Below are positions 43,886-50,889 of a stretch of 50,889 bases of DNA, piece after piece. Where the stretch lies: NCBI GenBank assembly GCA_016208495.1, contig JACQXX010000021.1, positions 1 to 50,889 of the forward strand, read 5' to 3'. The notes beneath the pieces were generated by a model. That model saw only the letters and a program-made list of their open reading frames with translations, did no database searches and had not been told where the DNA came from. The first letter of the stretch is position 1; every line of letters starts with the position of its first letter. This DNA is from Acidobacteriota bacterium. GTDB taxonomy: Bacteria; Acidobacteriota; Blastocatellia; Chloracidobacteriales; Chloracidobacteriaceae. The position numbers and the translations under genes are program-made.

Positions 43886-43963
43886 GTGATTTTATTTCAT
43901 CCCCCATCACTTCCGAAAATCCTGAACCCCAAACCCTGAACCCTCAGCGATATAAACACTACC

Positions 43964-46900
43964 ATGCCCAAACGTACTGATATTCAAAAAATTCTGATCA
44001 TTGGCTCCGGACCGATTGTGATTGGCCAGGCTTGTGAGTTTGACTATTCGGGGACTCAAGCCTGCAAAGCCTTGAAAGTCGAAGGATTTACCGTTGTCCT
44101 GGTCAATTCGAACCCGGCTACGATTATGACTGATCCGGGGCTGGCTGACCAAACTTATATTGAACCACTGACGGTCGAAGCCCTCGAATCAATCATTGAC
44201 CGCGAGCGGCCCGATGCCCTTTTGCCGACGGTTGGTGGCCAGACGGCGCTCAACCTGACCGTTCGACTGGCTGAAAAAGGAATCCTGGATCGCTATCAGG
44301 TCACTTTGATTGGCGCCAAAATCGAATCTATCCACATGGCTGAAAATCGCCGGCTTTTTAAACAGGCAATGGATGAAATTGGTCTTGAAATGCCGAAAGC
44401 CGCCTTTGTGACTTCACTTGAGCAAATTGACGAAGTCATTCAAAAGATTGGGTATCCGGCCATTATTCGACCGAGTTTCACCCTTGGCGGGGCTGGAGGC
44501 GGGGTTGCTTACAACGACGAAGAATTCCGCCAGATTGTGGCACGTGGGTTAGCACTTAGCCCAATTACCGAAGTGCTGGTTGAAGAATCAATCCTGGGCT
44601 GGAAAGAGTATGAACTCGAAGTCATGCGCGACCATGCCGACAACATCGTGATTGTGTGTTCGATTGAAAACTTTGACCCGATGGGGATTCACACGGGCGA
44701 CTCGATCACGGTGGCTCCGGCGCAAACGTTGACAGATCGCGAATATCAAATTTTGCGTGATGCGTCGTTGCGGATTATTCGCAAGATCGGGGTTGAAACT
44801 GGCGGCTCCAATATCCAGTTTGCCGTGAATCCGCATGACGGACGCTTGCGCGTGATTGAAATGAACCCACGCGTGTCGAGGTCTTCGGCGCTCGCCTCAA
44901 AAGCCACCGGGTTTCCGATTGCCAAGGTGGCGGCCAAACTGGCCATTGGCTACACGCTGGACGAAATCCCCAATGACATTACCCTCAAAACTCCAGCCAG
45001 TTTTGAACCGGCGCTTGATTATGTGGTGGTCAAAATCCCGCGATGGGCCTTTGAAAAGTTCCGCGCTACTGAGGCAGTGCTTGGCACCCAGATGAAATCC
45101 GTTGGTGAGGCCATGGCAATTGGCCGAACGTTCAAAGAAGCTTTTCTCAAAGCCCTGCGATCACTTGAAACCGGAAAAACCACGACGCTTGAGTACGTTG
45201 ATGACCAGCACCTGCGCAATCAACTGGTCACACCCAACCCGGATCGCGTCGGATATTTGATGATGGCCCTCAGTCGCGGCTGGTCGTGTGAGACATTGCA
45301 TCAGTTGACCTCGATTGATCCCTGGTTTTTGTTCCAGTTGCAGCAGCTTTCCGAAGTCGAAAAAGACGTTCAGGCTCAAACGCTGGCTACCCTTTCAGAT
45401 CAGCGATTATTTGAACTCAAACAACTTGGGTTTGCCGACCGCCACCTGGCGGATTTGCTTGGAATTGATGAACCAGCGGTTCGCGAGCGCCGCCTGGCGT
45501 CTGGCATCAAACCGGTCTTTAAACGGGTGGATACCTGCGCGGCTGAGTTTGCTTCGTTTACGCCCTATCTCTATTCAACCTATGAAGATGAATGCGAAGC
45601 CGAGCCTACCGACCAGCCGAAAATCATGATTTTAGGCAGCGGTCCCAATCGCATCGGACAGGGCATTGAGTTTGATTACTGTTGCTGCCACGCCAGTTTT
45701 GCCCTCAAAGAAGCCGGATATGAGGCCATTATGGTCAACTGTAATCCAGAAACCGTTTCGACTGACTATGACACGGCGGATCGGTTGTATTTTGAGCCAG
45801 TGACTTTTGAAGCGGTGATGAACATTGTTGATCTTGAAAAACCAACCGGAGTGATCGTCCAGTTTGGTGGCCAGACGCCGCTCAATCTGGCCCGACGGTT
45901 GATGGCCGCCGGCGTGCCGATTATTGGAACGTCGCCAGATTCAATTGATCTGGCTGAAGATCGCGAGCGGTTTGGAAAATTGCTGGCTGATCTCAACATT
46001 CCACAGCCTCCAAATGGAATGGCGCTCTCTATCGAAGAAGCCATTGTGATTGCCAATCGGATTGGCTATCCGGTGCTGGTGCGTCCAAGTTATGTCCTTG
46101 GCGGACGTGCCATGATGATTGTGTATGATCAGGCCGGGCTCGAACAATATATGACCGAAGCCGTCGAAGTTTCTGCCGGGAAGCCCGTGTTGATTGACCG
46201 GTTTTTGGAATCAGCCTTCGAAGTTGACGTGGATGCGCTGTGTGACGGCGAAAAGGTGTGTATTGCAGGAATTCAGGAACATATTGAGGAAGCTGGTATC
46301 CACTCTGGCGATAGTTCGAGTGTGTTGCCGCCCTACATGATCGAACCCTGGCATCTGGACCAGATGCGGCGCTATACCCGGCAACTGGCCCTGGCGCTCA
46401 AGGTGGTCGGGCTGATGAATATCCAGTTTGCAGTCAAGGATGACACCGTCTATGTCCTCGAAGTCAACCCGCGTGCTTCGCGAACCGTGCCGTTTGTGAG
46501 CAAAGCCACGGGGGTTCCACTCGCCAAAATTGCTGCTTTATTGATGGTGGGCAAGAAGTTAACCGATTTCAATTTGCCGCCGGTGCTCTCTGTCAACCGG
46601 TTTTATATCAAGGCGCCGGTGTTTCCATTCATTAAATTTCCTGGTGTGGATCCAGTCTTGGGGCCGGAAATGCGCTCAATCGGGGAAGTGATGGGGGTGG
46701 CTGATAGCTTTGGAATGGCCTTTTTGAAATCGCAGTATGGCGCGGGTATCAACCTGCCACAGCGTGGAACGGCTTTTCTCAGCATCAATGATCAGGATAA
46801 ACCCAATGCCATCAAGGTCGCCCAGCGACTGCATAACCTTGGGTTCAAATTGATTGCCACTCGCGGCACCCAGGACATGCTTTCAAAGGCTGGATTGCCA

Positions 46901-47197
46901 GTTGAAATGGTCTTTAAAGTCAACGAAGGCCGTCCGCACATTGTGGACATCATCAAAAGCCGCAAGGTAGATCTGATTGTCAATACACCACTTGGCAAAA
47001 TGTCCTACTTTGATGAACAGGCCATTCGCAGCGCCGCTATTCAGTATGAAGTGCCCTGCATTACCACCATTACCGGGGCGGTCGCCGTCACCAGCGCGAT
47101 TCAAGCGCTTCAATTTGAAGCCATTGAAGTTCAGAGCCTGCAGGAATATCACCGCTCAGGGCTGGACATCGTTTTGGGGCTGAAGGCATCGGGCTGA
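43964..47197 (+). CDS. carB: Carbamoyl-phosphate synthase large subunit
   Basis: A 1077-residue enzyme making carbamoyl phosphate from bicarbonate, ammonia and two ATP for arginine and pyrimidine synthesis. Two homologous halves: each starts with an [20 protein letters not shown]-type motif (second copy [19 protein letters not shown] near 553) and contains an ATP-grasp domain ([11 protein letters not shown] and [10 protein letters not shown]). The C-terminal MGS-like allosteric domain is about 935-1077. Length is normal. carA is not in the window. The last residues KASG and the stop codon lie at the junction with the GGGCTGAAG repeat. The upstream gap has an octamer array. Confidence 0.97.
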   Translation: MPKRTDIQKILIIGSGPIVIGQACEFDYSGTQACKALKVEGFTVVLVNSNPATIMTDPGLADQTYIEPLTVEALESIIDRERPDALLPTVGGQTALNLTVRLAEKGILDRYQVTLIGAKIESIHMAENRRLFKQAMDEIGLEMPKAAFVTSLEQIDEVIQKIGYPAIIRPSFTLGGAGGGVAYNDEEFRQIVARGLALSPITEVLVEESILGWKEYELEVMRDHADNIVIVCSIENFDPMGIHTGDSITVAPAQTLTDREYQILRDASLRIIRKIGVETGGSNIQFAVNPHDGRLRVIEMNPRVSRSSALASKATGFPIAKVAAKLAIGYTLDEIPNDITLKTPASFEPALDYVVVKIPRWAFEKFRATEAVLGTQMKSVGEAMAIGRTFKEAFLKALRSLETGKTTTLEYVDDQHLRNQLVTPNPDRVGYLMMALSRGWSCETLHQLTSIDPWFLFQLQQLSEVEKDVQAQTLATLSDQRLFELKQLGFADRHLADLLGIDEPAVRERRLASGIKPVFKRVDTCAAEFASFTPYLYSTYEDECEAEPTDQPKIMILGSGPNRIGQGIEFDYCCCHASFALKEAGYEAIMVNCNPETVSTDYDTADRLYFEPVTFEAVMNIVDLEKPTGVIVQFGGQTPLNLARRLMAAGVPIIGTSPDSIDLAEDRERFGKLLADLNIPQPPNGMALSIEEAIVIANRIGYPVLVRPSYVLGGRAMMIVYDQAGLEQYMTEAVEVSAGKPVLIDRFLESAFEVDVDALCDGEKVCIAGIQEHIEEAGIHSGDSSSVLPPYMIEPWHLDQMRRYTRQLALALKVVGLMNIQFAVKDDTVYVLEVNPRASRTVPFVSKATGVPLAKIAALLMVGKKLTDFNLPPVLSVNRFYIKAPVFPFIKFPGVDPVLGPEMRSIGEVMGVADSFGMAFLKSQYGAGINLPQRGTAFLSINDQDKPNAIKVAQRLHNLGFKLIATRGTQDMLSKAGLPVEMVFKVNEGRPHIVDIIKSRKVDLIVNTPLGKMSYFDEQAIRSAAIQYEVPCITTITGAVAVTSAIQALQFEAIEVQSLQEYHRSGLDIVLGLKASG

Positions 47198-47460
47198 AGA
47201 AAGCGGGCTGGGGGCTTGGGGCGACTGAAGGGATGAGGGATGAAGGATGAGGGATGAAATAAAACCAGTTCTTCCGCCGTCTTCTTCAGCTCCGAGCCAC
47301 CAGCTTTCACGTGTCGGTTTTTGGTTCTCATCCCGGAGGGATGGAGCAAAGTTAGCCGGTGGTCAGCATCGCTTTGGATGCGCCAAGCATTATTCAATAC
47401 CAACGGAAAGGCCACGGGTTTCTTATCCTGGCGCATATGGCCCCAAGCCCTGAGCCCTGG
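47190..47460. repeat. Composite repeat region
   Basis: GGGCTGAAG and GGGGGCTTGGGG units (47193-47221), GATGAGG/GATGAAA heptamers (47231-47258), then a module with TTTCACGTGTCGGTTTTTGG as at 3127-3146. CTTATCCTGGCGCATATGGC (also near 13329 as CTTATCCTGGCGCTTATG) follows, and CCAAGCCCTGAGCCCTGG ends it. No gene is supported. Confidence 0.75.
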
Positions 47461-47474
47461 TATTCCCCAGTCCC

Positions 47475-48278
47475 TCAGATTTTCCAATCCTCAAACTTGA
47501 GCCCCGTAAAGGCTTTTAATTGTTCAATATCCGGGTGGAGATACTCCATAATTCGATGTTTGGTGGCTTCGTTTATGGTGGGCCGTTCCAGTTCCTGCCC
47601 AAACAAATGGAGCAGGCGACGGCGGCGCGGGGAAGTTCGCGGAAACATCTTGAGCACGACCTGTGACACAAAAGATGGTTTCCGTTTGTGCTTTGATTGA
47701 TGGAGTTTGAATGAAAAATCTTCGTGGGTGAAGGTGTCGTCTACCCCCAAAAATTTGAACACACGCTGAATGGTCGCCACCCGTTGATTTTCCAGATCCT
47801 GATTATCAAAAATAAGGATCCGATCTGCCGGGTAATACTTCAGAAATTGTTCCAGTTGCCAGTAATAGCGGGTGCAGTTGATCAACGGATTGTGATCAAG
47901 TTTTTCCAGGGTTGCTTCCATTGTCCGGGTTTCAAGCCCGGCTGAAATCTGGTGGATATAGTGCGAAACAATGCGCTCAATCGGGTGACGGACAATGTAG
48001 ACCAGTTTGGCATCTGGAATGACCTGGTGCATCCGCTCAGGAACCCCAGGGAAATTTGGGTGTTTGGTGTAGTTAGGTGATGATTCCCCGCGAATCTCAG
48101 CCGGTTCAGGAAATTGCGCTTCATACCAGTCCAACCCGTTCGCCCAGCCTTTCGATTTGATAAAAAAGTTCAGTTCCTTCTGTTCAGACATAAAAATCTG
48201 AGGGTGAAGACTTAAGTAGCCGTGGAGACTGGTGGTTCCACATTTCATGGCCCCAATGATGACAAGGTTGGGAAGCAT
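47475..48278 (-). CDS. Sulfotransferase family protein
   Basis: 267 residues from the ATG at 48278; a longer frame to 48341 lacks homology. The PAPS 5'-phosphosulfate loop is IIGAMKCGTTSLHGYL near the N-terminus. The 3'-phosphate site is LVYIVRHPIERIVSHYIHQI with conserved Arg and Ser; GESSPNYTKHP and YWQLEQFLKYYP follow the heparan-sulfotransferase-like pattern. It would move a sulfuryl group from PAPS to a carbohydrate or other envelope acceptor. Divergent from tdk. Acceptor unknown. Confidence 0.9.
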   Translation of the reverse strand: MLPNLVIIGAMKCGTTSLHGYLSLHPQIFMSEQKELNFFIKSKGWANGLDWYEAQFPEPAEIRGESSPNYTKHPNFPGVPERMHQVIPDAKLVYIVRHPIERIVSHYIHQISAGLETRTMEATLEKLDHNPLINCTRYYWQLEQFLKYYPADRILIFDNQDLENQRVATIQRVFKFLGVDDTFTHEDFSFKLHQSKHKRKPSFVSQVVLKMFPRTSPRRRRLLHLFGQELERPTINEATKHRIMEYLHPDIEQLKAFTGLKFEDWKI

Positions 48279-48444
48279 AGATTTTTGATTTTCTTCAGAG
48301 ATGTGATAAGAGAGAACGTTCGAAACTGCCACAAATAACACACAAAGGATTTTCGGGCAATCTTTCCACCGGGAAAGTCAGGGAGAGGCTCGCTCTGTGA
48401 TCGGCTCTCGTCGGTTGGTCGTGGCCCGAAGCACAAAATAGCTT

Positions 48445-49050
48445 ATGCACATTGAACATCACCCACGACACTCCGGCTGGATCGAAGTCATTGCCGGAGG
48501 CATGTTTTCTGGAAAAACCGAAGCCCTGATTCACCGGCTCCGGCGTGCTCAGATCGCCCGATTAAGGGTCCAGACCTTCAAGCATGAAATTGACGAGCGC
48601 TATGCAACCTATCACATTGTCTCGCATAGCCAGCTTCGATTCGAGGCTGAAAATGTGACCCGATCCTTAGACATTTTGCCGATGGTCAAAGCTGAAACCG
48701 ATGTGGTTGGCATTGATGAAGGCCACTTTTTTGATGCAAATCTGATTGAAGTCTGTTCTGAACTCGCCAACCAGGGAAAGCGGGTGATCGTGGCCGGCCT
48801 GGATCAGGATTACCTGGGCCGTCCGTTTGAACCGATGCCGCAATTGCTGGCGATTGCTGAGTACATCACCAAGCTCCAGGCGATTTGTGCCCAATGCGGC
48901 AATCCCGCCAATTTCTCACAGCGTCTGGTCGCCAACGAAGCCAGGGTCCTGGTCGGGGCCGATGGATTTTATGAAGCCCGGTGTCGGCGCTGTTTTGTGC
49001 CACAGGTTTTGAGGGTCGAACCGGCGGTCAAAGTTGAAAGCGAGCATTGA
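48445..49050 (+). CDS. tdk: Thymidine kinase
   Basis: 201 residues, type II thymidine kinase. Walker [16 protein letters not shown] at about 18-32, Walker [12 protein letters not shown], lasso-type [21 protein letters not shown], and a zinc ribbon with Cys pairs at CAQCG and CRRCF. It phosphorylates thymidine to dTMP in salvage and fits the nucleoside-use theme of the 22-29 kb region. It ends 4 nt before ispF and probably shares its transcript. Confidence 0.95.
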   Translation: MHIEHHPRHSGWIEVIAGGMFSGKTEALIHRLRRAQIARLRVQTFKHEIDERYATYHIVSHSQLRFEAENVTRSLDILPMVKAETDVVGIDEGHFFDANLIEVCSELANQGKRVIVAGLDQDYLGRPFEPMPQLLAIAEYITKLQAICAQCGNPANFSQRLVANEARVLVGADGFYEARCRRCFVPQVLRVEPAVKVESEH

Positions 49051-49054
49051 ACCT

Positions 49055-49534
49055 ATGTTTCGAATCGGAATCGGATATGACGTCCATCGTCTGGTCGAAG
49101 GGCGCAAGTTGATCATCGGCGGAGTTGAAATCCCATATGACCGTGGGTTGCACGGTCATTCGGATGCCGATGTCCTGACCCATGCCATTTGCGATGCGCT
49201 GCTTGGGGCTGCCGCGTTGGGCGATATTGGCCAACATTTCTCTGATCGTGACCCTCAATGGGCAGGCATTGATAGTTTTCACATGCTCAAGCACGTCGTC
49301 CATCTGGTCGGTGAGTGCCAGATGAGAGTGGTCAATGTTGATAGTAATATTGTTGCCCAGGCGCCAAAACTGGCGCCGTATATTCCCGCCATCCGCCAGC
49401 GATTGGCTGACGCACTCCACCTGCCACTCGACGCCGTGAGTGTGAAAGCCAAAACCAACGAAGGGCTGGACTCAATTGGACGCAGCGAAGGCATTGCCGC
49501 CCAGGCAGCCGTTCTTGTGAAGATTTCGGGCTGA
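49055..49534 (+). CDS. ispF: 2-C-methyl-D-erythritol 2,4-cyclodiphosphate synthase
   Basis: 159 residues from the ATG at 49055, 4 nt after tdk. IspF makes the cyclodiphosphate of the MEP isoprenoid pathway. Metal ligands Asp9 and His11 are in [38 protein letters not shown] and [14 protein letters not shown] are complete. No ispD is adjacent. The last residues KISG and the stop overlap the CGGGCTGAAG repeat. Confidence 0.97.
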   Translation: MFRIGIGYDVHRLVEGRKLIIGGVEIPYDRGLHGHSDADVLTHAICDALLGAAALGDIGQHFSDRDPQWAGIDSFHMLKHVVHLVGECQMRVVNVDSNIVAQAPKLAPYIPAIRQRLADALHLPLDAVSVKAKTNEGLDSIGRSEGIAAQAAVLVKISG

Positions 49535-49584
49535 AGAAGTCGGGTTATTTTTGATCCAATCCACAGGCAGTCAACCCTTTTAAA

Positions 49585-49700
49585 CGCAGGGTTTTGGGTT
49601 TGCACCGCGAAGCGTTGCCGTTCGGATAGCCGGTGGTAGCTCCCCAAACCTCGCAACCACCGGCTATCCGAACTGCAGCCCTTCGGGATGCTCAATCCAA
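49585..49700. repeat. Nested-palindrome repeat family, short copy
   Basis: GCCGTTCGGATAGCCGGT at 49617-49634 and the near reverse complement ACCGGCTATCCGAACTGC at 49659-49676, with GCACCGCGAAGCGTTGCCG to the left and CCCTTCGGGATGCTCA to the right. This matches both flanks of the element at 3130-3370 but lacks its inner hairpin. Confidence 0.85.
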
Positions 49701-49790
49701 TTCTCAAAATACCTGGTTCTGCTGAAGGACAATCAAAGAAATTACAGAGTGAAAGTCTCCCCCCAATCCCGAAGTCTTCAGCCCTGACGT

Positions 49791-50687
49791 ATGTCCACCA
49801 CATCGCCACCCATTTTTATTCTTGGAATTACCCAGCGAAGCGGGACCAATTACCTGCATGATTTACTTGCCTTGCACCCTGATTGCCGTCCCGGTGGCGT
49901 GATTTTTGAAGATTTTCTCATTCATTATTCCGACCCACTGGCCAAATATGTCTCAACTGTCTATGACCACTGGAGTCCAGGATGGAACGTCCTTGAAAAA
50001 ATCGGTCCAGAAGAAGTGCTGTTTGAATGCCTTGGAAATGGTTTGCTTGAGTTTCTGACCCGCCAGTGGAAATCAGCGTCAACTGAAATAAATCCACGGC
50101 AACGGCTGCTTTCAAAAACTCCAAGCGTGGTCAATTTGCGTCACTTTTTCCGGTTTTTTCCGCACGCTCACCTTCTGATTGTGGTGCGCGATGGACGGGC
50201 AATTGCCGAGTCGGCCCACCGCAGTTTCAATACCGCATATGAACGGTCATTTCAGGAATTAGCAGAAGGTGCGCGGGAAATTCTTCGATTTAAACGAGTT
50301 ACAAACCAGGAAACCCACCCCTTTTCAATTGTCCGTTACGAAGACCTCTATCCTGACCCAGAACCCAGGCTTCGCGAACTCTTTGCTTCTCTGGAGTTAG
50401 ATCCACAACGCTTTGATTTTGATCAGGCGCGAAACCTGCCGGTTCGTGGCTCATCGGATGTGAAACAAGCTGAAGGCCAGTTACACTGGAAACCAGTTGA
50501 AAAGAAAGCAGATTTTAACCCGTTAAACCGGTTTGCCCACTGGCCACCTGCATTGCACGAACGATTTGCCTGGGTTGTTGGGCCATATCTGATTGAACTT
50601 GGGTATGAGCCAGCTCAAGTGACGGCACCTGGCTTCCTGAAAAAACTCCGCCACCGCTGGCTGGATTGGCGAGGAAAGAGCGAATAG
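49791..50687 (+). CDS. Sulfotransferase family protein
   Basis: 298 residues. 5'-phosphosulfate loop FILGITQRSGTNYLHDLLALHP at the N-terminus, 3'-phosphate site LLIVVRDGRAIAESAHRSF, and FSIVRYEDLYPDPEPRLREL downstream. It is distinct in sequence from the sulfotransferase at 47475-48278, so it is not a recent duplicate. Substrate unknown. The upstream 90 bases include CTTCAGCCCTGA repeat sequence, and no ribosome binding site is evident. Confidence 0.88.
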   Translation: MSTTSPPIFILGITQRSGTNYLHDLLALHPDCRPGGVIFEDFLIHYSDPLAKYVSTVYDHWSPGWNVLEKIGPEEVLFECLGNGLLEFLTRQWKSASTEINPRQRLLSKTPSVVNLRHFFRFFPHAHLLIVVRDGRAIAESAHRSFNTAYERSFQELAEGAREILRFKRVTNQETHPFSIVRYEDLYPDPEPRLRELFASLELDPQRFDFDQARNLPVRGSSDVKQAEGQLHWKPVEKKADFNPLNRFAHWPPALHERFAWVVGPYLIELGYEPAQVTAPGFLKKLRHRWLDWRGKSE

Positions 50688-50802
50688 CGAGTAGCGAGTC
50701 GTCAATCCAAAAAGTGAAAAGTGAGTAGCGAGTAGTATCCAAAACAAGCTATAGGTTTTCAGAAAAAGAATCCGGAAAATGTAACGCATCGAGTCAAAAA
50801 AC

Positions 50803-50866
50803 TTGACGATGGAAAAAGAACTGAGTATTCCCCGCAAAAGAAAAAAATACCAAAGGAGAATACTCA
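50803..50866 (+). promoter_or_regulatory. Sigma70-like promoter with overlapping inverted repeat
   Basis: TTGACG (50803-50808), a 17-nt spacer and TATTCC (50826-50831) look like -35 and -10 boxes. A perfect 9-bp inverted repeat, TGAGTATTC at 50822-50830 and GAATACTCA at 50858-50866, overlaps the -10 box and could be an operator. Confidence 0.45.
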
Positions 50867-50868
50867 GA

Positions 50869-50889
50869 ATGAGACCACGTCTTACCATA
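50869..50889 (+). CDS. Start of a rightward gene cut by the window edge
   Basis: ATG at 50869 encoding MRPRLTI before the window ends, with AAAGGAG at 50852-50858. The promoter-like sequence upstream supports a real start. The product cannot be identified from seven residues. Confidence 0.5.

Noticed and set aside
43702-43910. Cys/His-rich proteins on the minus strand (repeating CHLVILSPCHF)
   Set aside because: They are translations of the octamer array; the same pattern appears in more than one frame.
47475-50687. Two sulfotransferases as a recent duplication
   Set aside because: Their motifs and overall sequences differ too much; they are only distant members of one superfamily.

Overview
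This window reads as a chromosomal segment of a Gram-negative, non-model bacterium, most likely Acidobacteriota and probably class Blastocatellia. That assignment is inference from gene content and style, not from a marker gene. The supporting signs are a heptose-kinase gene for LPS, bacillithiol-type BshA, a secreted TPR-CHAT protein, a Ser/Thr kinase, PP2C and FHA set, split B12-dependent acyl-CoA mutase subunits, and many intergenic short tandem repeats. No rRNA, tRNA, phage, integrative element or CRISPR array was seen.

Layout. 1-5.7 kb: a truncated HicB-like antitoxin, aroA, bshA, an NtrC-type sigma54 regulator and an HNH nuclease. 5.7-7.1 kb: a small unknown protein and an IS200-like (RAYT-type) transposase flanked by REP-like double hairpins. 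7.1-14.7 kb, leftward: heptose kinase, DUF3662-FHA protein, a group of membrane proteins (including an unlisted 41-residue one with a good ribosome binding site) and icd with a textbook terminator. 15-22 kb, rightward: TPR-CHAT protein, acyl-CoA mutase large subunit, a response regulator and the B12-binding mutase subunit. 22-29.5 kb, rightward: PgeF-type nucleoside enzyme, DUF2723 membrane protein, a two-gene 5'-nucleotidase, RpiB, DeoC and an O-methyltransferase. 29.7-33.5 kb, leftward: PP2C phosphatase, YceH and a Ser/Thr kinase. 33.8-37.2 kb: DUF58, MaoC hydratase and an Rpn-type nuclease. 37.3-43.6 kb, leftward: an HPRT-like protein, a DUF374 acyltransferase and an oligopeptide ABC transporter. 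44-50.7 kb: carB, two sulfotransferases, tdk and ispF. The last bases hold a promoter-like region and the start of another gene.

How the genes fit together. The 22-29 kb stretch makes a coherent nucleotide and nucleoside scavenging route: an exported nucleotidase, a purine nucleoside phosphorylase-type enzyme, then RpiB and DeoC for ribose- and deoxyribose-phosphate. RpiB and DeoC both carry N-terminal extensions like those of sugar-phosphate bacterial microcompartments, although no shell gene is present. The split mutase has Phe89 and Gln207 at the two specificity positions, which points to isobutyryl-CoA rather than methylmalonyl-CoA.

The most unusual feature is the non-coding DNA. At least ten intergenic regions carry short tandem arrays, nearly all of period 7 bp but of unrelated sequence. 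Many are arranged as an array, a short spacer and the reverse-complement array. They abut start codons and supply the last codons and stop of carB, ispF and oppD. Two further dispersed palindromic repeat families and the REP-like double hairpins add to this.
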